The position numbers and the translations under genes were made by a program. A stretch of 37,206 bases of DNA from Temnopleurus reevesii (taxonomy: Eukaryota > Echinodermata > Echinoidea > Temnopleuroida > Temnopleuridae): assembly GCA_036244855.1 (NCBI GenBank), contig BQKZ01000649.1:85172-122377 (forward strand), given 5' to 3'. The notes under the pieces are model-generated. The model was not told the origin of the DNA. It ran no database searches and was given only the letters and a program-made list of their open reading frames with translations. How positions within the stretch are numbered: position 1 is the stretch's first letter; each line of letters starts with the position of its first letter. Below are positions 1 through 13,600 of the stretch, one piece after another.

Positions 1-302
1 AATATTATGAACTAATCTGTGAAACATTACAAATTCAAAATGTGACCAACATAGCCTTGGGAAAACTATATTGGAAAATGCGTCCGTGGGACACTTTATT
101 CATCTCGATAGTGTCTTCAGAATGTCCTTCTTTTTTAATTCTTCAATATTTTTCATCAATCTGAATGCAATAACATAGGTCAGACATCTTTGTATAACAA
201 TGTTACGCATGGGGGCGTAAACGATAGGATCTGAGCAATCCCACATGCTCAAAGGCGCATGTTTGAATTATCTGAGCACTCCATCCACAGAACCGTTAAA
301 AG

Positions 303-813
303 AAGAGTCTACCCCAAAAATGACATTTCTTCAATAAGAGCAGAAAAATCAAATGATCAGAACAAAAAAAGTTTGACAAAAATCGAACAACTTCAAGTAA
401 AGTTATGAATATTTAAAAATCTACACAAATTGGCAATAAGTGATGACATCACATGTGCACAACTGACCAACTGAGGCGGAGACCGGCGCTATACAAGTGG
501 TCGTCATCATCATCATTTATTGTATTCATATTAATGTTTTATGTTACTTTTTCCCAAAAAATGTGACTTCATCAAAACTTTTACTATATGAATTTCGCAC
601 CATGAATATAAAGAAAAAGTCTGGTTAGTTGTGCACCCGTGATGTCATTAAATTGGCAACATGTCTGAAAATTTCCACCGATTTGCTCATTTTTTCAAAT
701 CTTTAAAAATGCATAATTTTTGTTACTTTTCCGATTTTCTTCAAACTTTTTTGTTCTGATTACCAATTGTTTCCTGCTCCTGTTAAACAATTATTATTTT
801 GGGGCAGACTCTT
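303..813. mobile_element. Fold-back (MITE-like) element with arms of about 170 bp
   Basis: Imperfect inverted arms at about 303-470 and 624-813. The outer ends are AAGAGTCT and AGACTCTT. Further in, ATCAGAACAAAAAAAGTTTG pairs with CAAACTTTTTTGTTCTGAT, and ATGACATCACATGTGCACAA pairs with TTGTGCACCCGTGATGTCAT. No coding capacity; I could not see a clean target-site duplication. Confidence 0.75.
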
Positions 814-1339
814 GCCATGTCCGTACTGGGTGGGGTTGGGGGTTCAATGTTTGAGTAAAAAATGAATGAGTAAAAAACTAAAATTACATGCTGAACGTGG
901 ACAACGCTTTACCAGGCGACCCCGGCCCCTGGATACGAGCCTGGAACCTCTTTTGGGGAAAGCCTATAGAATTACGGTTGTAAACACATTTATTATAAAT
1001 GTAATAGTTCGAAAATAGGTGCGCAAATGTTAGAAAAGGGGGTAATCTCCGAAATTTGCTTCAAACTCGATGGTTAAATTTTGGCTTTGCTTATCGATGT
1101 TATGGTTGTCCGCTCAGCTGATATTGGGGGATTTCCCCCATGTTTACATTGTTTTAAGACACACGCGGCGCACTTTCGCTTTGTGATAGATCATGATGAT
1201 TGGCATGTACTTTGTATGAAGCGGTTACGATACGGCGCCTGTGCGCGCGCGCGTTATCACAATCGATTTCTTTATTCCCGTTGTATTCTCCGTTTTGTTT
1301 ACAGATGCGGCGGAGACTCTTCGAAATTTCGTCTTCAGG
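814..1339 (+). promoter_or_regulatory. ESYT2: Upstream region and 5' UTR of E-Syt
   Basis: It holds no exon I can support. A short CpG-rich patch at about 1160-1255, including alternating GC at 1241-1253, lies just before the coding start and may mark the promoter. A pyrimidine-rich tract ending TTTACAG at 1298-1304 resembles a 3' splice site, so part of the 5' UTR might be spliced from further upstream. No TATA box is assigned. Confidence 0.35.
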
Positions 1340-1367
1340 ATGGTGCCTGGAAATTCCGAAACATTAG
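1305..1367 (+). promoter_or_regulatory. Overlapping uORF, 20 codons
   Basis: ATG at 1305 in weak context (C at -3, C at +4), ending at TAG 1365-1367 and overlapping the main ATG at 1340 in another frame. If the transcript starts upstream of 1305, this uORF could lower E-Syt translation, with leaky scanning to the stronger 1340 start. Confidence 0.4.
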
Positions 1368-1651
1368 GAGATGAAACAAATAGTGAACCTGTGCGGCAAG
1401 TCAAGGTGGAGGAGAGCACAGATATGATATCCGTGGTTAAGAAACATGGCTTTATCCTCGGAATTTTGCTGATGGTTTGGCTGGTTGGCTACCTTGGATT
1501 CAGTGTGTTATGGCTGCTGCTTATTGTCATTGTGAGTGTATGGAGAGATCGGACCAGCCGTCGGAAAGCCCAATCGACCGAACTCGCCAGGGCAGCGGTG
1601 GAGAATGAACGGGATAGCATCGTGGGTGTTGTTCGAGATTTACCATCCTGG
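1340..1651 (+). CDS. ESYT2: E-Syt exon 1: N-terminus and ER membrane hairpin
   Basis: Encodes residues 1-104. The start is the first in-frame ATG after an in-frame stop at 1217-1219, and it has A at -3 and G at +4, a good Kozak context. A polar, acidic N-terminus is followed by a long hydrophobic stretch at about residues 37-68 containing LVGYLGFSVLW, which matches the E-Syt hairpin that inserts in the ER membrane. A basic stop-transfer (RDRTSRRK) follows. The exon ends RDLPSW at a GTAAGA donor in phase 0; human E-Syt2 has DLPAW at the same place. An earlier GTG at 1241 is open in frame but is not a likely eukaryotic start. Confidence 0.93.
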
Positions 1652-4600
1652 GTAAGACAAGGCTAAACTACATGTATTCTAGCTTGCACCCCATCCCCTG
1701 CCAGATTTTAAAACAAGTCTCTTAAAGCAATTTTAAATATTTATCATTTTTTATTAGCTCTTTGAATTTGATGATGTTTGATTATGACTTTATGTCAAGA
1801 TAATTTCTATGAGTAACCCTGTCCCTGAAGTTAAGTTACCAAGTACCGTATTAATGTTAATTTAGAGTACTGGTACCATACCATGTGATTAGGAATTTCT
1901 TCAAAACTATTAAGTTACATTGATAATATTAAAAAAGATGAACATACATGATGCAATAGTTGTTGAAGGATAAACTTTAAAGTTTATTTTTGTTAATAGT
2001 GTGTGGACTCTGTATTGCCAAAATTTCAATGATAAATAATCTAAATGATGATACAGAAAGAAATAACCATAATGATGAGGAGGATTTTGATGTAAATGAT
2101 GATATGGTGATGTTTGTAATCATGCAGATGATGGAGATGGTGATAAAGTGTGGGGATCAGTGATGTCAACAAAATCTCCAATTTCAATTTGACTGTTTTG
2201 AAAAAAAATTAAATTACCGGTACCGGTACCATACTGTTTTTAATGATGAGAAGCATTTGATTTCCTTAGTGTTTATTTAAAAGGGCATATTTTCCTGATT
2301 ATTTTGATACCCAAACCTCAATTTTTGCCGACAATGGCAGCGATGGAGACTAATCGCTATTTAACATTATCTTCCTTTGAACAGGAGATTACACATAATC
2401 TGCATTTTTCTTCCTATTATCCTATGTCAAGCTTTATGGAGAGGTTATCATCACTCTGCCAGAGATTTAAGTGAAAAACTGTCTTTCTAACTTGCCTGAG
2501 AAGGTCTTGCTTACAAACTTTTTTCCTACATGTAATTGACAGAGATTTTACGAATGGGCTATAATCTTTTAATACCACAGTGTATGTGTGAGAATTTAGC
2601 TGTATTCTGGAATGCTTCTTAACAGGATCTTTTCTCTGTCAGGACCGCCTTACTCAGATATTCGCTATAACATGTATAACTTATTGCTTGCTGCAATGGC
2701 ACTATGTGCTCTTGAGTAAAATCAACATACGGATCCACTCACCATGTGGCTCACATTAGGCATGTAGATCATTATTTGATGAACTAAAATGGTAAATTTT
2801 ATGGTGAATTTTCCTTCAAATATCTCTTCTCTGAAAATTGTATTAATATGTATCCTTCTTGCTTTTAGATGTATGTAATTTACTCGATGATTGGCGAGCA
2901 AATTCAAAACCTCCTTGAGATAAACCAGCTTCGACTTATTACAAATATTTTCTTCAGTATGGGAAAGATCTGATTTAGAATATTTATTAAGATTTCAGAA
3001 TACATCCTAAATTATGGGGCACACTTATATTAGCATTGCACATCAGAAGACGTATTCCATGCATGTTGTACTTTTGAGCGGGGTCAAAAGGTAGAAGGTA
3101 CATTTTAGGAAGAAATTTAGGAGGAAAGATAAGAACATTTTCAGAATACTGATTTAGGAATGTAATATACAGTGTAAATCTTTAAAAAAGAAAATTGAGA
3201 TAAGAATTTCAGAATACCACCCCTTGAAACTACATACAATTAAGGAATGAGGGTGTAAGCTTATAATGATATAAAATTGTGGAAATCATTGAAGTCTGAA
3301 AATCTAATCCCCTCTAAAAGCCAAAGTGCATTGAGCCAGGTAAAAAGCAGGGTTGATAGACATTGGAATGCAGGTACCGGTATATTACTTTTTATTAGTA
3401 AACAAGAATTAAAGTTGTTTTTTGCAGAAATTTATTTTCTCATTGGATCAGCGCAAAATCTCAAAGTCTTCTTTGGAAATACATGTACTGCTGAAATTCA
3501 TACACAGTAGGCTCAATATACATGTATGCTGCTTGCCTCCAATTCCCCTCCCATCTCACAAAAACTCTTTTGCACATAAATTGCAGGAATTTTAAAAGTA
3601 ATGAATAATCAATCACCATATTTTGTTTATGAAGCCATAGGACTCTACTGGTACATGTATATGATATATGATAAATAAGTTTGAATTTATCTACATGTTC
3701 GGTACTTTATAGAGAGAGATGAGGCAAAATTCCCATGGTAAAAACATGATGTAGATGTATAATTGGTTGGCTTCATTGTCAAGATTATACCTTTATAGAG
3801 TAATCAAACATGATCTAGATGTATAATTGGTTGGCTTCATTGTCAAGATTATACCTTTATAGAGTAATCAAAATCAGGAAAGAAAGAATCAATAAGGCAT
3901 TATGCTGATTAGCAATATTGTGGTTGTATACAATGTAGATGTCTGGATTAATTGCAGCTTAAAGTGTATTGGATTATGTTTGGATTTTGTGTTCTTAATA
4001 CTGTACTGTGTGTATTCAATTTGCTGTTCAAGGCTCAATTGTTTTGAATGTTTTCTTTGTTTCATTGACTAATACTATTCAATATTGGTTTACGAGATAC
4101 AAATATATACATTCTTGTAAGGTAGCTGAGCTTGATAGAGGCAAATTTGTTATTCCCAATTTTGATTAGTTTGAAATTTTAATTTTGATATAAATTTTCA
4201 CTTTATTTCAGGTGTACTTCCCTGACATAGAGAGAGCTGAATGGCTGAAAAAGGTAGGTCATTGAAGAAAACTAAAACTGGCATGGTCTGGCACGAGTCA
4301 ATTACATACTCTGAACAATATAATCTTTTCTTGTTTTGTTCTACTTTCTTACATCTCTGTGATCTTAAATGAATAGTTGTAATCAATCTGATTAATGTAG
4401 ATCTGACAACCACTTGATTGGTTCATCAGGCCTAATCTTGTTGTTTGAGTCCAAATTGGGTAGGCTGTACATGTATGTAGCTGGTTCAATATGTCATGAA
4501 AAAGAACCTACCAAACAGAAAACCACAAGCAACATCCAAATGCAAACAAAAATCATTTGCTATTTGATCTCAATTTTTTCTTAATTTCTTTAAAAAAAAG

Positions 4601-7600
4601 TTTTTATCAAATCAACATGACAAGTAACATACAATATAGATATGAAAATTATTAAATGCATTGTAATCTTTATCTCAGAAAATGTGTCATGTCAATCAGT
4701 ATAGACTACAAGTCTTGATGCTACATGTATGATGATGTCACTGAGGATTCCCATAACTTGTACGTTGATCTACACGTATAGCCTGGCTTCCAGGGGAGAC
4801 ATGATTCATCCTTGATACAGACCCGCCACTAATTTGATTAATCACTTTTGAATGCCTCTTGTCCTATTCACTCTAAATTGGATAAGGGTACTTGAAATAT
4901 GATTTACAGAGTGTTATCTCAACATTCTTTGAGTGGTAATGGTCCAGTCATTGGTTGTAGAGTGCAAACAATCAAAATCAAGCATATGCCATCATGGGGG
5001 CCAAATTCTTGGAAATGCAGCTTGACATTTTAAAACACTTTTCCCTCTTTCTGGAAATCCTTTTTTTGTCTATTGAATATGAATAAGATTTAATGCTACA
5101 TTGTTGTCAAAATATACATTCTGATTTAATCCTAGAGCTTTGTATCTGCACAAATAAATATACATGTACATACTGTACGTAAGTGATAGCATGAAAACAT
5201 TTGTTGATCAACTTTATAATTCATATTTGACTCTCATATTCCCCACACAATAGACTGAACTTTAATTTTAGCAAGAGCAAAGTGTGGATATGTGTGGATC
5301 TCATTTAATCAAAGAAGACTGACTGAGATCGTCCTTGGCACATAAGAATGAACCTACGAAGCATCTGGAGTAATGATAGAATGGATTTCACACATGGGAA
5401 TTACGTGGACAAGCAAATCGTCATTGCACACTCTGCTCAGTTAGGCAGTACATTGACTTGATAACATAATATCTCACAGTCTTTAACTTCTATCAAGACT
5501 GAAAGAAATGTTATCGGGATAATACTGTTGAAGGTAGTTTATGTAGACTTCCAAAAAATATTGAAAATTAAACTTGGATGAAAATAAGGAAAAAACAGAA
5601 AAGTATGTAACACAAATGCTAGACATGTATGTATTGATTTTGTAAGTTTATTTTATGCAGTATTTATATGCAATTTGACTGTTCAGGTTCATTCAGTCCT
5701 GTGATGATCTTTTATGGCTCACTGGCCAAAGTGACTGTTCTCGGACCAATATATCTGTATCATTGAAGATGTACTATATTGTAATTTTAATTAATACTGC
5801 ACCTTTGACACATTATTCATGTGCAAGTTGGCACTTTAAAAAGATCCAAAGCTACATGTACAGTAGTACATGTACAGTGTATTTTTTTTCACTATTTCTT
5901 ATGTACATGTACAGGCTTAGAAAGTAATTTGCTCCAGAGTTTGTGATATATTGATCATTCAATATAATGAACTTGTCCATTTTTTTTTATAATGATGTAG
6001 ATTGTGAAGCACCTCTGGCCATATGTGGAGGGATACGTCGAGGACCTTTTGAGGACATCAGTAGAACCTGCAGTCCAGGATAATCTCCCATCTTACCTCA
6101 AGTCATTCCGATTTGAGAAGATCAGACTCGGAAGATATGTAAGTACATGTATAATGCTCATATTCCATTCATTCCTTTTCAGAAAACAGGTGGCGTATCT
6201 AAGACCCTCCCCCTCCCTCCCATCTCAAAACTATTGATTTAGGGTTCCGATTTGTCCAGAACTTTGAGGACTCTGTGTTCTAGTATCATCTGCGTCTGAA
6301 CATCTCCTTGCATTGAACACACAGGGATGACAGCACTCAACAACAGATTACATGTAGCTTCTACATTGTTGTATTCCTCTGATCACACATAACCCTCTGA
6401 TCGAGGCCAGAGGTTTGTGATGTACATATAATATACAGTTGAGTGCTGATACTTTTGTCTTCAATGCAAGGATATGTGCAGAGGTGGATGGTATTAGAAC
6501 ACAGAGTCCTCAAATGTATAAAGGCTAAACACATACATGTATCTGTACATTCCATGAAATAAGGCTTTTGATGTCTTTTTGAAGAATCTGTTTCAGTCAT
6601 AATTCAGAAGTTACATTTCCTTTATTTTTGGAAACCTGATCTATTGGTTGTGGTATTTCAAATTTGTTCAGGAAAGTATGATCAAGCTGGAAACTTCCCT
6701 AAGGAATTCATGAATTGTCTGCCATCTGCTTTTACCCCGTATGTATCCCTTCGTAATTGATCAGATGTCATTGTACAGTGTATCTTTCCGGTATGAATCG
6801 TCCTCCACCATTCCCTATTGCACTGCTCTGGAATCAGAATTCAGAGCTTTGAGCTTTGGATGCTCCCAGAGAGAAAGAGACAGTAGGCACAAAAAAGTAA
6901 TATGAGCTCTGTGAAGATCTTCTATGATTGGTTTTGTCTTCATTTGTAATTGCAATCTGTATCAACCATTGATCGTCATTTGATTTTTCCTATGGTATCA
7001 TATTGTCCCTCCTCACACCTTTCGCTGTAAATACTCAATTAAGTGAGCCCAAGAATGGTTTAATCCCTTATGTGTTATTACCGTCCATGGATCACATTTG
7101 ACAGTACTTTGTGTATAATCCCATGAACTAAAGGCAAATTTATTTGAATTTGTTGAATTTGTATGCATTAAAAATATTTTTCTAATTTGTCAGACTTTGT
7201 CTGCCTCAATTCTCACCTCCAGAGGTGTGAGGGGACGGTAAAGCTCGAACAAGAGGAAGGCATTATAAATATACAGGTGGCATATCTCCAAGATCTTATT
7301 GGGTCCTTGAAGCGAGTCATGAGATTATGACTAACATTTTCTTTGAGCAAAAGCTTGATTTACATGTAAAGTGTATGCAAAAGTTTAATTCATTCATTTG
7401 AGAATTAATTTATTCATTTACCCATTATTATTTTGATTTTTGCACATTACATGTACTTCCTTCATTTGGATGACAAATCTCACAATTCACCTTAAAAGTA
7501 TTAAAGCATCTCTGTGGGTAAATGTACAAGCACATCCATCTCTGAACAAAAGTTTAGAACAAGTCTCTTGAGGCAGTCTGTTCCAATTCCAGAACCACAC

Positions 7601-10600
7601 ATCAATCTTCTTCATTGAGTCACTGTTCCTCCTCTTTCATGATTAATATCAATTGTGTACACATACACCAGTCCTTTATCCCCGTCATTATTACACATAT
7701 GATGTAGAATTATTTGTAAGTCTCTTCATAATCTGCCAATCCAGAAGCTGTAAGATATGTTTACCAGTAGATGATTTCACAGATCTTTGGAATGATTAAA
7801 AAAATAAGAATTTAATTCATAACCAATCTGTTTGAAATGGCTGGACCAAACATCATACTCTTGTGAGAGAGGAATGTGGAGTGGTCATCAAAATCTACAT
7901 TTAAGTTGAATACATTACCAATGATACTCTATTACATGGTACACACATGATTGCGTGATTGCAAGTCTTCTAAATTTATGTCTGGTTATTTCCTTTGTTT
8001 CATACTTGAATTTTATAGACACACATGTATTTCCATGTACATTTTGTTTTCTATGAAACACATGAAAAAGAAAGATATCTTCATATTGATATGCATTTTG
8101 TACCTTTTGTAACAATCATGCTCAGCTAGGCTTAACACACTGCTTTAGAGTGCAATCACACAAATACTCAGTATTGGAGGACTGAGGTCATATCAAGATT
8201 GTTATAAAGGTCTGACTGAGCCTTTAATTATTATTATGCTCAATATAGGAATGTTTAGCAGAATATACTTAGTCACTCGTCAGTGATGATAAATTCATAC
8301 ATCCCCAATTTTTTTTCACTAAATCTATGCATTCCTATTGAAGTGTGTATATTGAAATGGATTGTATTATACACAGCCCCTCCACTTTTCAAGATGTTCC
8401 TCAGTCCCTGTTTTATACAAACACATTATTTACATCAGTTATATTATGGAATTGATAGTTTAGTAGCATGCAACATATGTTTGGTTTCGATGGATCAGTG
8501 ATGAGCTCCATGGATTTTAACTTTGACATGCAGTATGTACTTTAAATGTACACTGTACTTGTATGTGACCAGAGTACAGCTCAGTTCATTCATTTATTCC
8601 CCTCCAGTCATTGCCACAGAAAACAGGTGCATCAATTACAACATACAAGTACAACCATAGTGTGTGCACCTACATGTATTGTACCCACGACTAATATGAA
8701 TACTCAATCATAATGAATGAACACAGACACTAAAACACATACCATTTGTCCCAGATATACAACAGCTTTTGTAAATATTCATCTTGACCCATACTTGAAC
8801 CTTTCTCCCTTGAAATTATTCCAGAATGTATGACTTTGAATCAATTCATTTGACAATGTGATTTTTCCCCTTCATATTTTGTTTGCAGTCACCTCGGATT
8901 GGAGGAGTCAAGGCCTACACAGAGCATGTTGGTCGAGATGAAATGATCTTGGATCTAGAAATATTGTGAGTAATATCCATCTTAATTATTCCCAATTAAT
9001 GAATCATTCATGTCCATTTTACCTGCTATTTCATGTCCAATAGATTCACAAAAAAGGGCAGAAAAGAAGTGACTTGAAAATCCCAATTAGCAAGGTTTTT
9101 CACATAAGCAGAGCATGTTAGTGCCATATTTTTTTCCCTTACTGCTTAGAACTGCAATGTTTTTTTTTTTTAATTAGTATGATCAACATTTCAATGGCTG
9201 TCAAAAAATGTAACTATGGTAAGCAACCTCAGATCAGGGAGTTGTCACAGTAGAACTCCTGCTCAGATGCACATTAACTTTTGTTTTAGAATATGATGTT
9301 CACAATATGGATGTGCTAGATGTACATGTACATTTACAGGGTGTATTATTATTCTGTCTGTAGTATGATAGTGATGAAATACGATGCCAAAGGCAACTGC
9401 TGACTTTTCCCCTACTGCTGCATGTACATTGAAGAAGAATGCAATTTAAATAAAATGTCATTATTCTGACTAATAAGACCCAGCAAGGAAAAAGTCTTTT
9501 TTCTTTTCAATGTAAATTAATTTCTAATATTTCCATCCGACCCCCAGTGTAATATGGTACTTAAAGTGTTTTATGACTTTAAGTGGCCTCAATTAATAAT
9601 GATTAGGAACACCATGGAAACATAATCCCATGATTCATAACAGAGCTAGAAAGAGCTTTTTCCCCTTAACTCAAACAAGAGGGGCTGAAGTGTGATGATC
9701 ATATCCTTCCTGTCAGTAGACCACATTCACCCTTCATCAGCCTTGGATTAAAATAACAACTAACATCCAATTTATAACTAAGTTGTTAAAATTATGTAAA
9801 CTTTTGAAACCCGCAGACATGATATTGCAAATGCTTGTTCATTGAACATGCACATGTACTAAAATGTATGCTCACTATTTCTGAAATGTAGAGAACTCTC
9901 TGAGGAATAGACATGATGTTCCCTGAATTGATTTTCATTCATTGGTTGAAACATGATGATACCTGAGTGAAATTCAAGCAAGATTCCCTACTCCATCTAC
10001 ATGACTAGCTCTCGGGTGTATTAAACTGGTAGAAAAAGTTAAACCCTGTACATGTACATCTAGAAATTCATTTTTCTGCATGTCTGCAATTGATTTTTTT
10101 AAATTCCTTTATAGATTTAGACATTATCTTTGCAGTTAAATTTGAACATACAGTGTGCTTACATGAAAATTAAAGTAGCTTCTATATTTTGAAGTGAATT
10201 GATATTCCCAGACATGTACGTGTTTGTCTTTCTACTTTAGTTTCATTGTGAATCTCCTTTGAGTAAATGATAACCCAAAACCTTGTTCACTGTAAGCAGC
10301 GAAGTAGAGATGATTGGGAGCCAGATGCAGCCCCATGTGGTGATCTCCAGGTACTGCTGTTTGGGATCAACTACTGTATCTGCAATGGTGCTAAATATAG
10401 TGCAATGGAATTCAGGACAAATAATGGAATGCAGTCACTTTACTAATTTATGCTTGATGTTTTATTAATGTTAGGAGAGGCAGGGAATATTGTGATTTTA
10501 GCAGGTACCAAAATGGCGTATATTGGTGCAAAAAATCTAATATGTGGACTCTTAAGTGCTATGTTATGTTTTAAAGGTACATGTATATGAAATTATAGTA

Positions 10601-13600
10601 TGAATGTTCATGGATTTCTCTGAATTATAGATTCTGGATTATTTTTAACCAAAGATTAAATGATGATAGATCTCAGACTCTGTGAGAATGAACCTCACAG
10701 CTTTCTGATTTCATATCTCGCAGAAAGATGATGCATGTGTAATGAAATCTCTTTGTAGAGCTAAAGATCAATAAGGGAGGGAGTGATGTTTGCTGAAGAC
10801 TTTGCCAATGTGTGAATAAAGATACCTTTGATGCATGTTTCTGCCGGGTGTCTGGATAGAGTTGCACTCGTCTGTCACACTAGCAAAGGTGATGCAGATG
10901 GACTTGTGAGTTAGCATGCACTGGCTCCATATCAGGCAAATATGCACTGGCCTGCCTTGGAAGCAACAAGCATATGCCTCCACATTCTCAAGCACTCTGT
11001 ACATTGTATATCATCATGCCATGGCATGTAAAATATTTTTTTTTCCTTTTTTTGTGGGGGTGGGGTGGTACTTAGGAGCGTGAGGGTATAGTGCTTACAG
11101 TGATCCCTCAAGTACATGTACATGTATGTACCTGTATGTTAGTTTGCCACTCTCCAAGAATGTTGTCATAAATACATACCGGTATACAACATATTATACA
11201 TGGACAGGAAAATGATTTAGGATTGAGGAAGATCTAAACATCTATGACTCATACAGGTGCATGCACAATCTTGTGGGTTTCCTGTATAGAACATTCCTAC
11301 CCATAATGGAAAATTATACAACAACTGTATGCTGAGAAGATGTACACTGTACTCCAACAACATATGTTTTGTAGCCCAATTAATGCCTCCAAGAGATACA
11401 TTAGACATGTGAATGACCAGATGAAACCTGCATGGGGAGAAACTTCATTTTGATGAAAGGAGAAGGATGAAGAGATCAGGAGAATATTGAACCATGTGCT
11501 CAAAGATTAGATCTTAGCTATATGTACATCTAATGCATAATACTATATTGAGAGCTGTAGTAGATTTTCATTGATTGAATTGAATTGATAAAACATTTCA
11601 AGTTCATAATAATCAATGTGATGCCTCCATCATTAATGTTAATTGATTTGTTAATTATCTTTCTATAGCTATGCAGGTGACTGTGACATTGAGATCAGTG
11701 TGAAGACAGTCAAAAGATTGAAAGCAGGAATCCAAGATCTTCAGGTATCACAACACTTTGTACTCAAGTTGAATTGTATCATTAAGATAATTATGAAATA
11801 CAAATAACTAAGTGTACAAATGGGATGTTTACATGTTTGTATACTATTTCATTTGTCTTGCATTTAGTTGTGAGTGTGAAAGGGATAGGGATAGATACTG
11901 ATAATAAATACCAATTATGTAAGTGTTGGTTACTGATTACGGGAATGACTGTTTAGTTTAGGTTTGAATAAAAAGCTTTGCAATATTTATTTATTATCTG
12001 GAAAGATCATCTGTTATTTGATGGAAGTATGGATGATAAATGAATTTTTACCAAAAATGAGGGGTATTCATCAGGCGACTCTCGATACAACGAGCACGGA
12101 TATAACGAGGTTTCATTACAACGAGGAAATTTCCTTGGTCCCAAATTGATTTACTTGCAAACCAATGGCACACAATCCCTCTTATAACGAGCACGGTTAG
12201 AACTCCTAAGGTATTGTTTGGACTCACAAAACATAGATTCATATTTTATTTACAGTAATTTCACTTAATTCTATATTTTGTTTGCTTTTAGCTCCATGGT
12301 AACCTGAGAGTAGAGATGAGACCCATAGTGAACAAGATGCCTTTGGTTGGTGGCATGTCAGTGTACTTCTTGAACAGACCGGTAAGTTTATAGGAATGAA
12401 TGTCTGATCATTATAAAATGTCATTAGTGCCAATGCAATCTATTGCTGAGAGTTTAAAATCTGGCATATTTATCTGTGATATATTTTTAAGATGCTTTGT
12501 TTGTATCTATGGAGACAGCAATCCAGCCATTACATATGTATGTAAATTAATCACATGTTGGTAAAAGTACACTGATGATTTTGATCCTACATTAAGTGTA
12601 ATGTGATGATGTGTGTTAAGATTAATTGCCCATTTAAACTGTATCGATTGAAATCTCTGTATGCCTGATGTTAATAAATTCTATGAAATTAATTGCCAGA
12701 GGAAGACAAATTGTGAAGGTAGATCTCAACATGCCTTTCACAAACCTGTATCATTACTCATCATATACATATATGAATATAGGTTCATTTGCTATTCTGG
12801 CCCGTGGGAGTCTTCTGAATGCTTGGTATGGCAGCTTCAGACATGATGAAGAGAAATGCTCAACAATGTTTACTGAGCAAGATTGAGTGCATGGATTTAT
12901 GTCTGTGCACAACATATCCATGATCACAAAGAAATCTCCTTCGTTGGAGAAAAATGATATGTTCTCAGTTCATAATTGTTCCTCTTTAGTGTTACATGTA
13001 ACTGCTGTAATGATATGTGAAGAACCCTTTGGCTTTATGAAATGGATAAAATAAAAAAGGGAATCTATAAGAAGTGAGACCTTTCTTTTTGAAAGTGTGT
13101 ATCTTTTTTATGTTTAATGGAGGTTCTTCCATTTATGAAATGTTCCTGAACTATCTTGCTCTCATGGGTGTTAAAAGAATTTAGAATTCAACAGTCTTCA
13201 TATTATGTTACTTTCACCAGGAAAAGGGAGTCATGTGCTTGTGTATTGTGCTTTATATTTTAGTCGTTTTAGTATGTATTATACATGAATAGATAAAAAG
13301 AAATAATCTCTTCATTGTCTGTTGATGTAGGCAATAGACTTCAATCTGACCAATCTTGCTGACCTACTCGATGTACCAGGTCTAAGGTAAAAAAAACAGT
13401 CATTTTCACATTCATTCACCTTTTGTTTTGCATCTTTTCAATCATTCTTTTATTTGTCTTTGCCATAGCTTTCCTCCCCATAAATTATATGCCATATGAT
13501 TATCATGGGGACTTTCTTTCTTTAAATAGATATTTTGAACATCCATCATAAACTATCACTGCTGCCTATAGCCATGAGTTAAATGAGTTATCTTGCTATA

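Noticed and set aside
480..520. Separate ATC microsatellite
   Set aside because: Only four or five units; treated as part of the fold-back element's loop.
1241..1339. Extended N-terminus of E-Syt starting at GTG 1241
   Set aside because: The codon is GTG, not ATG, and the first in-frame ATG with a strong context is at 1340. The extra residues do not resemble E-Syt N-termini.
10283..11503. Several 60-80 residue open frames on both strands in intron 4
   Set aside because: Short, overlapping in different frames, no family resemblance, and no matching splice phases with the E-Syt exons.
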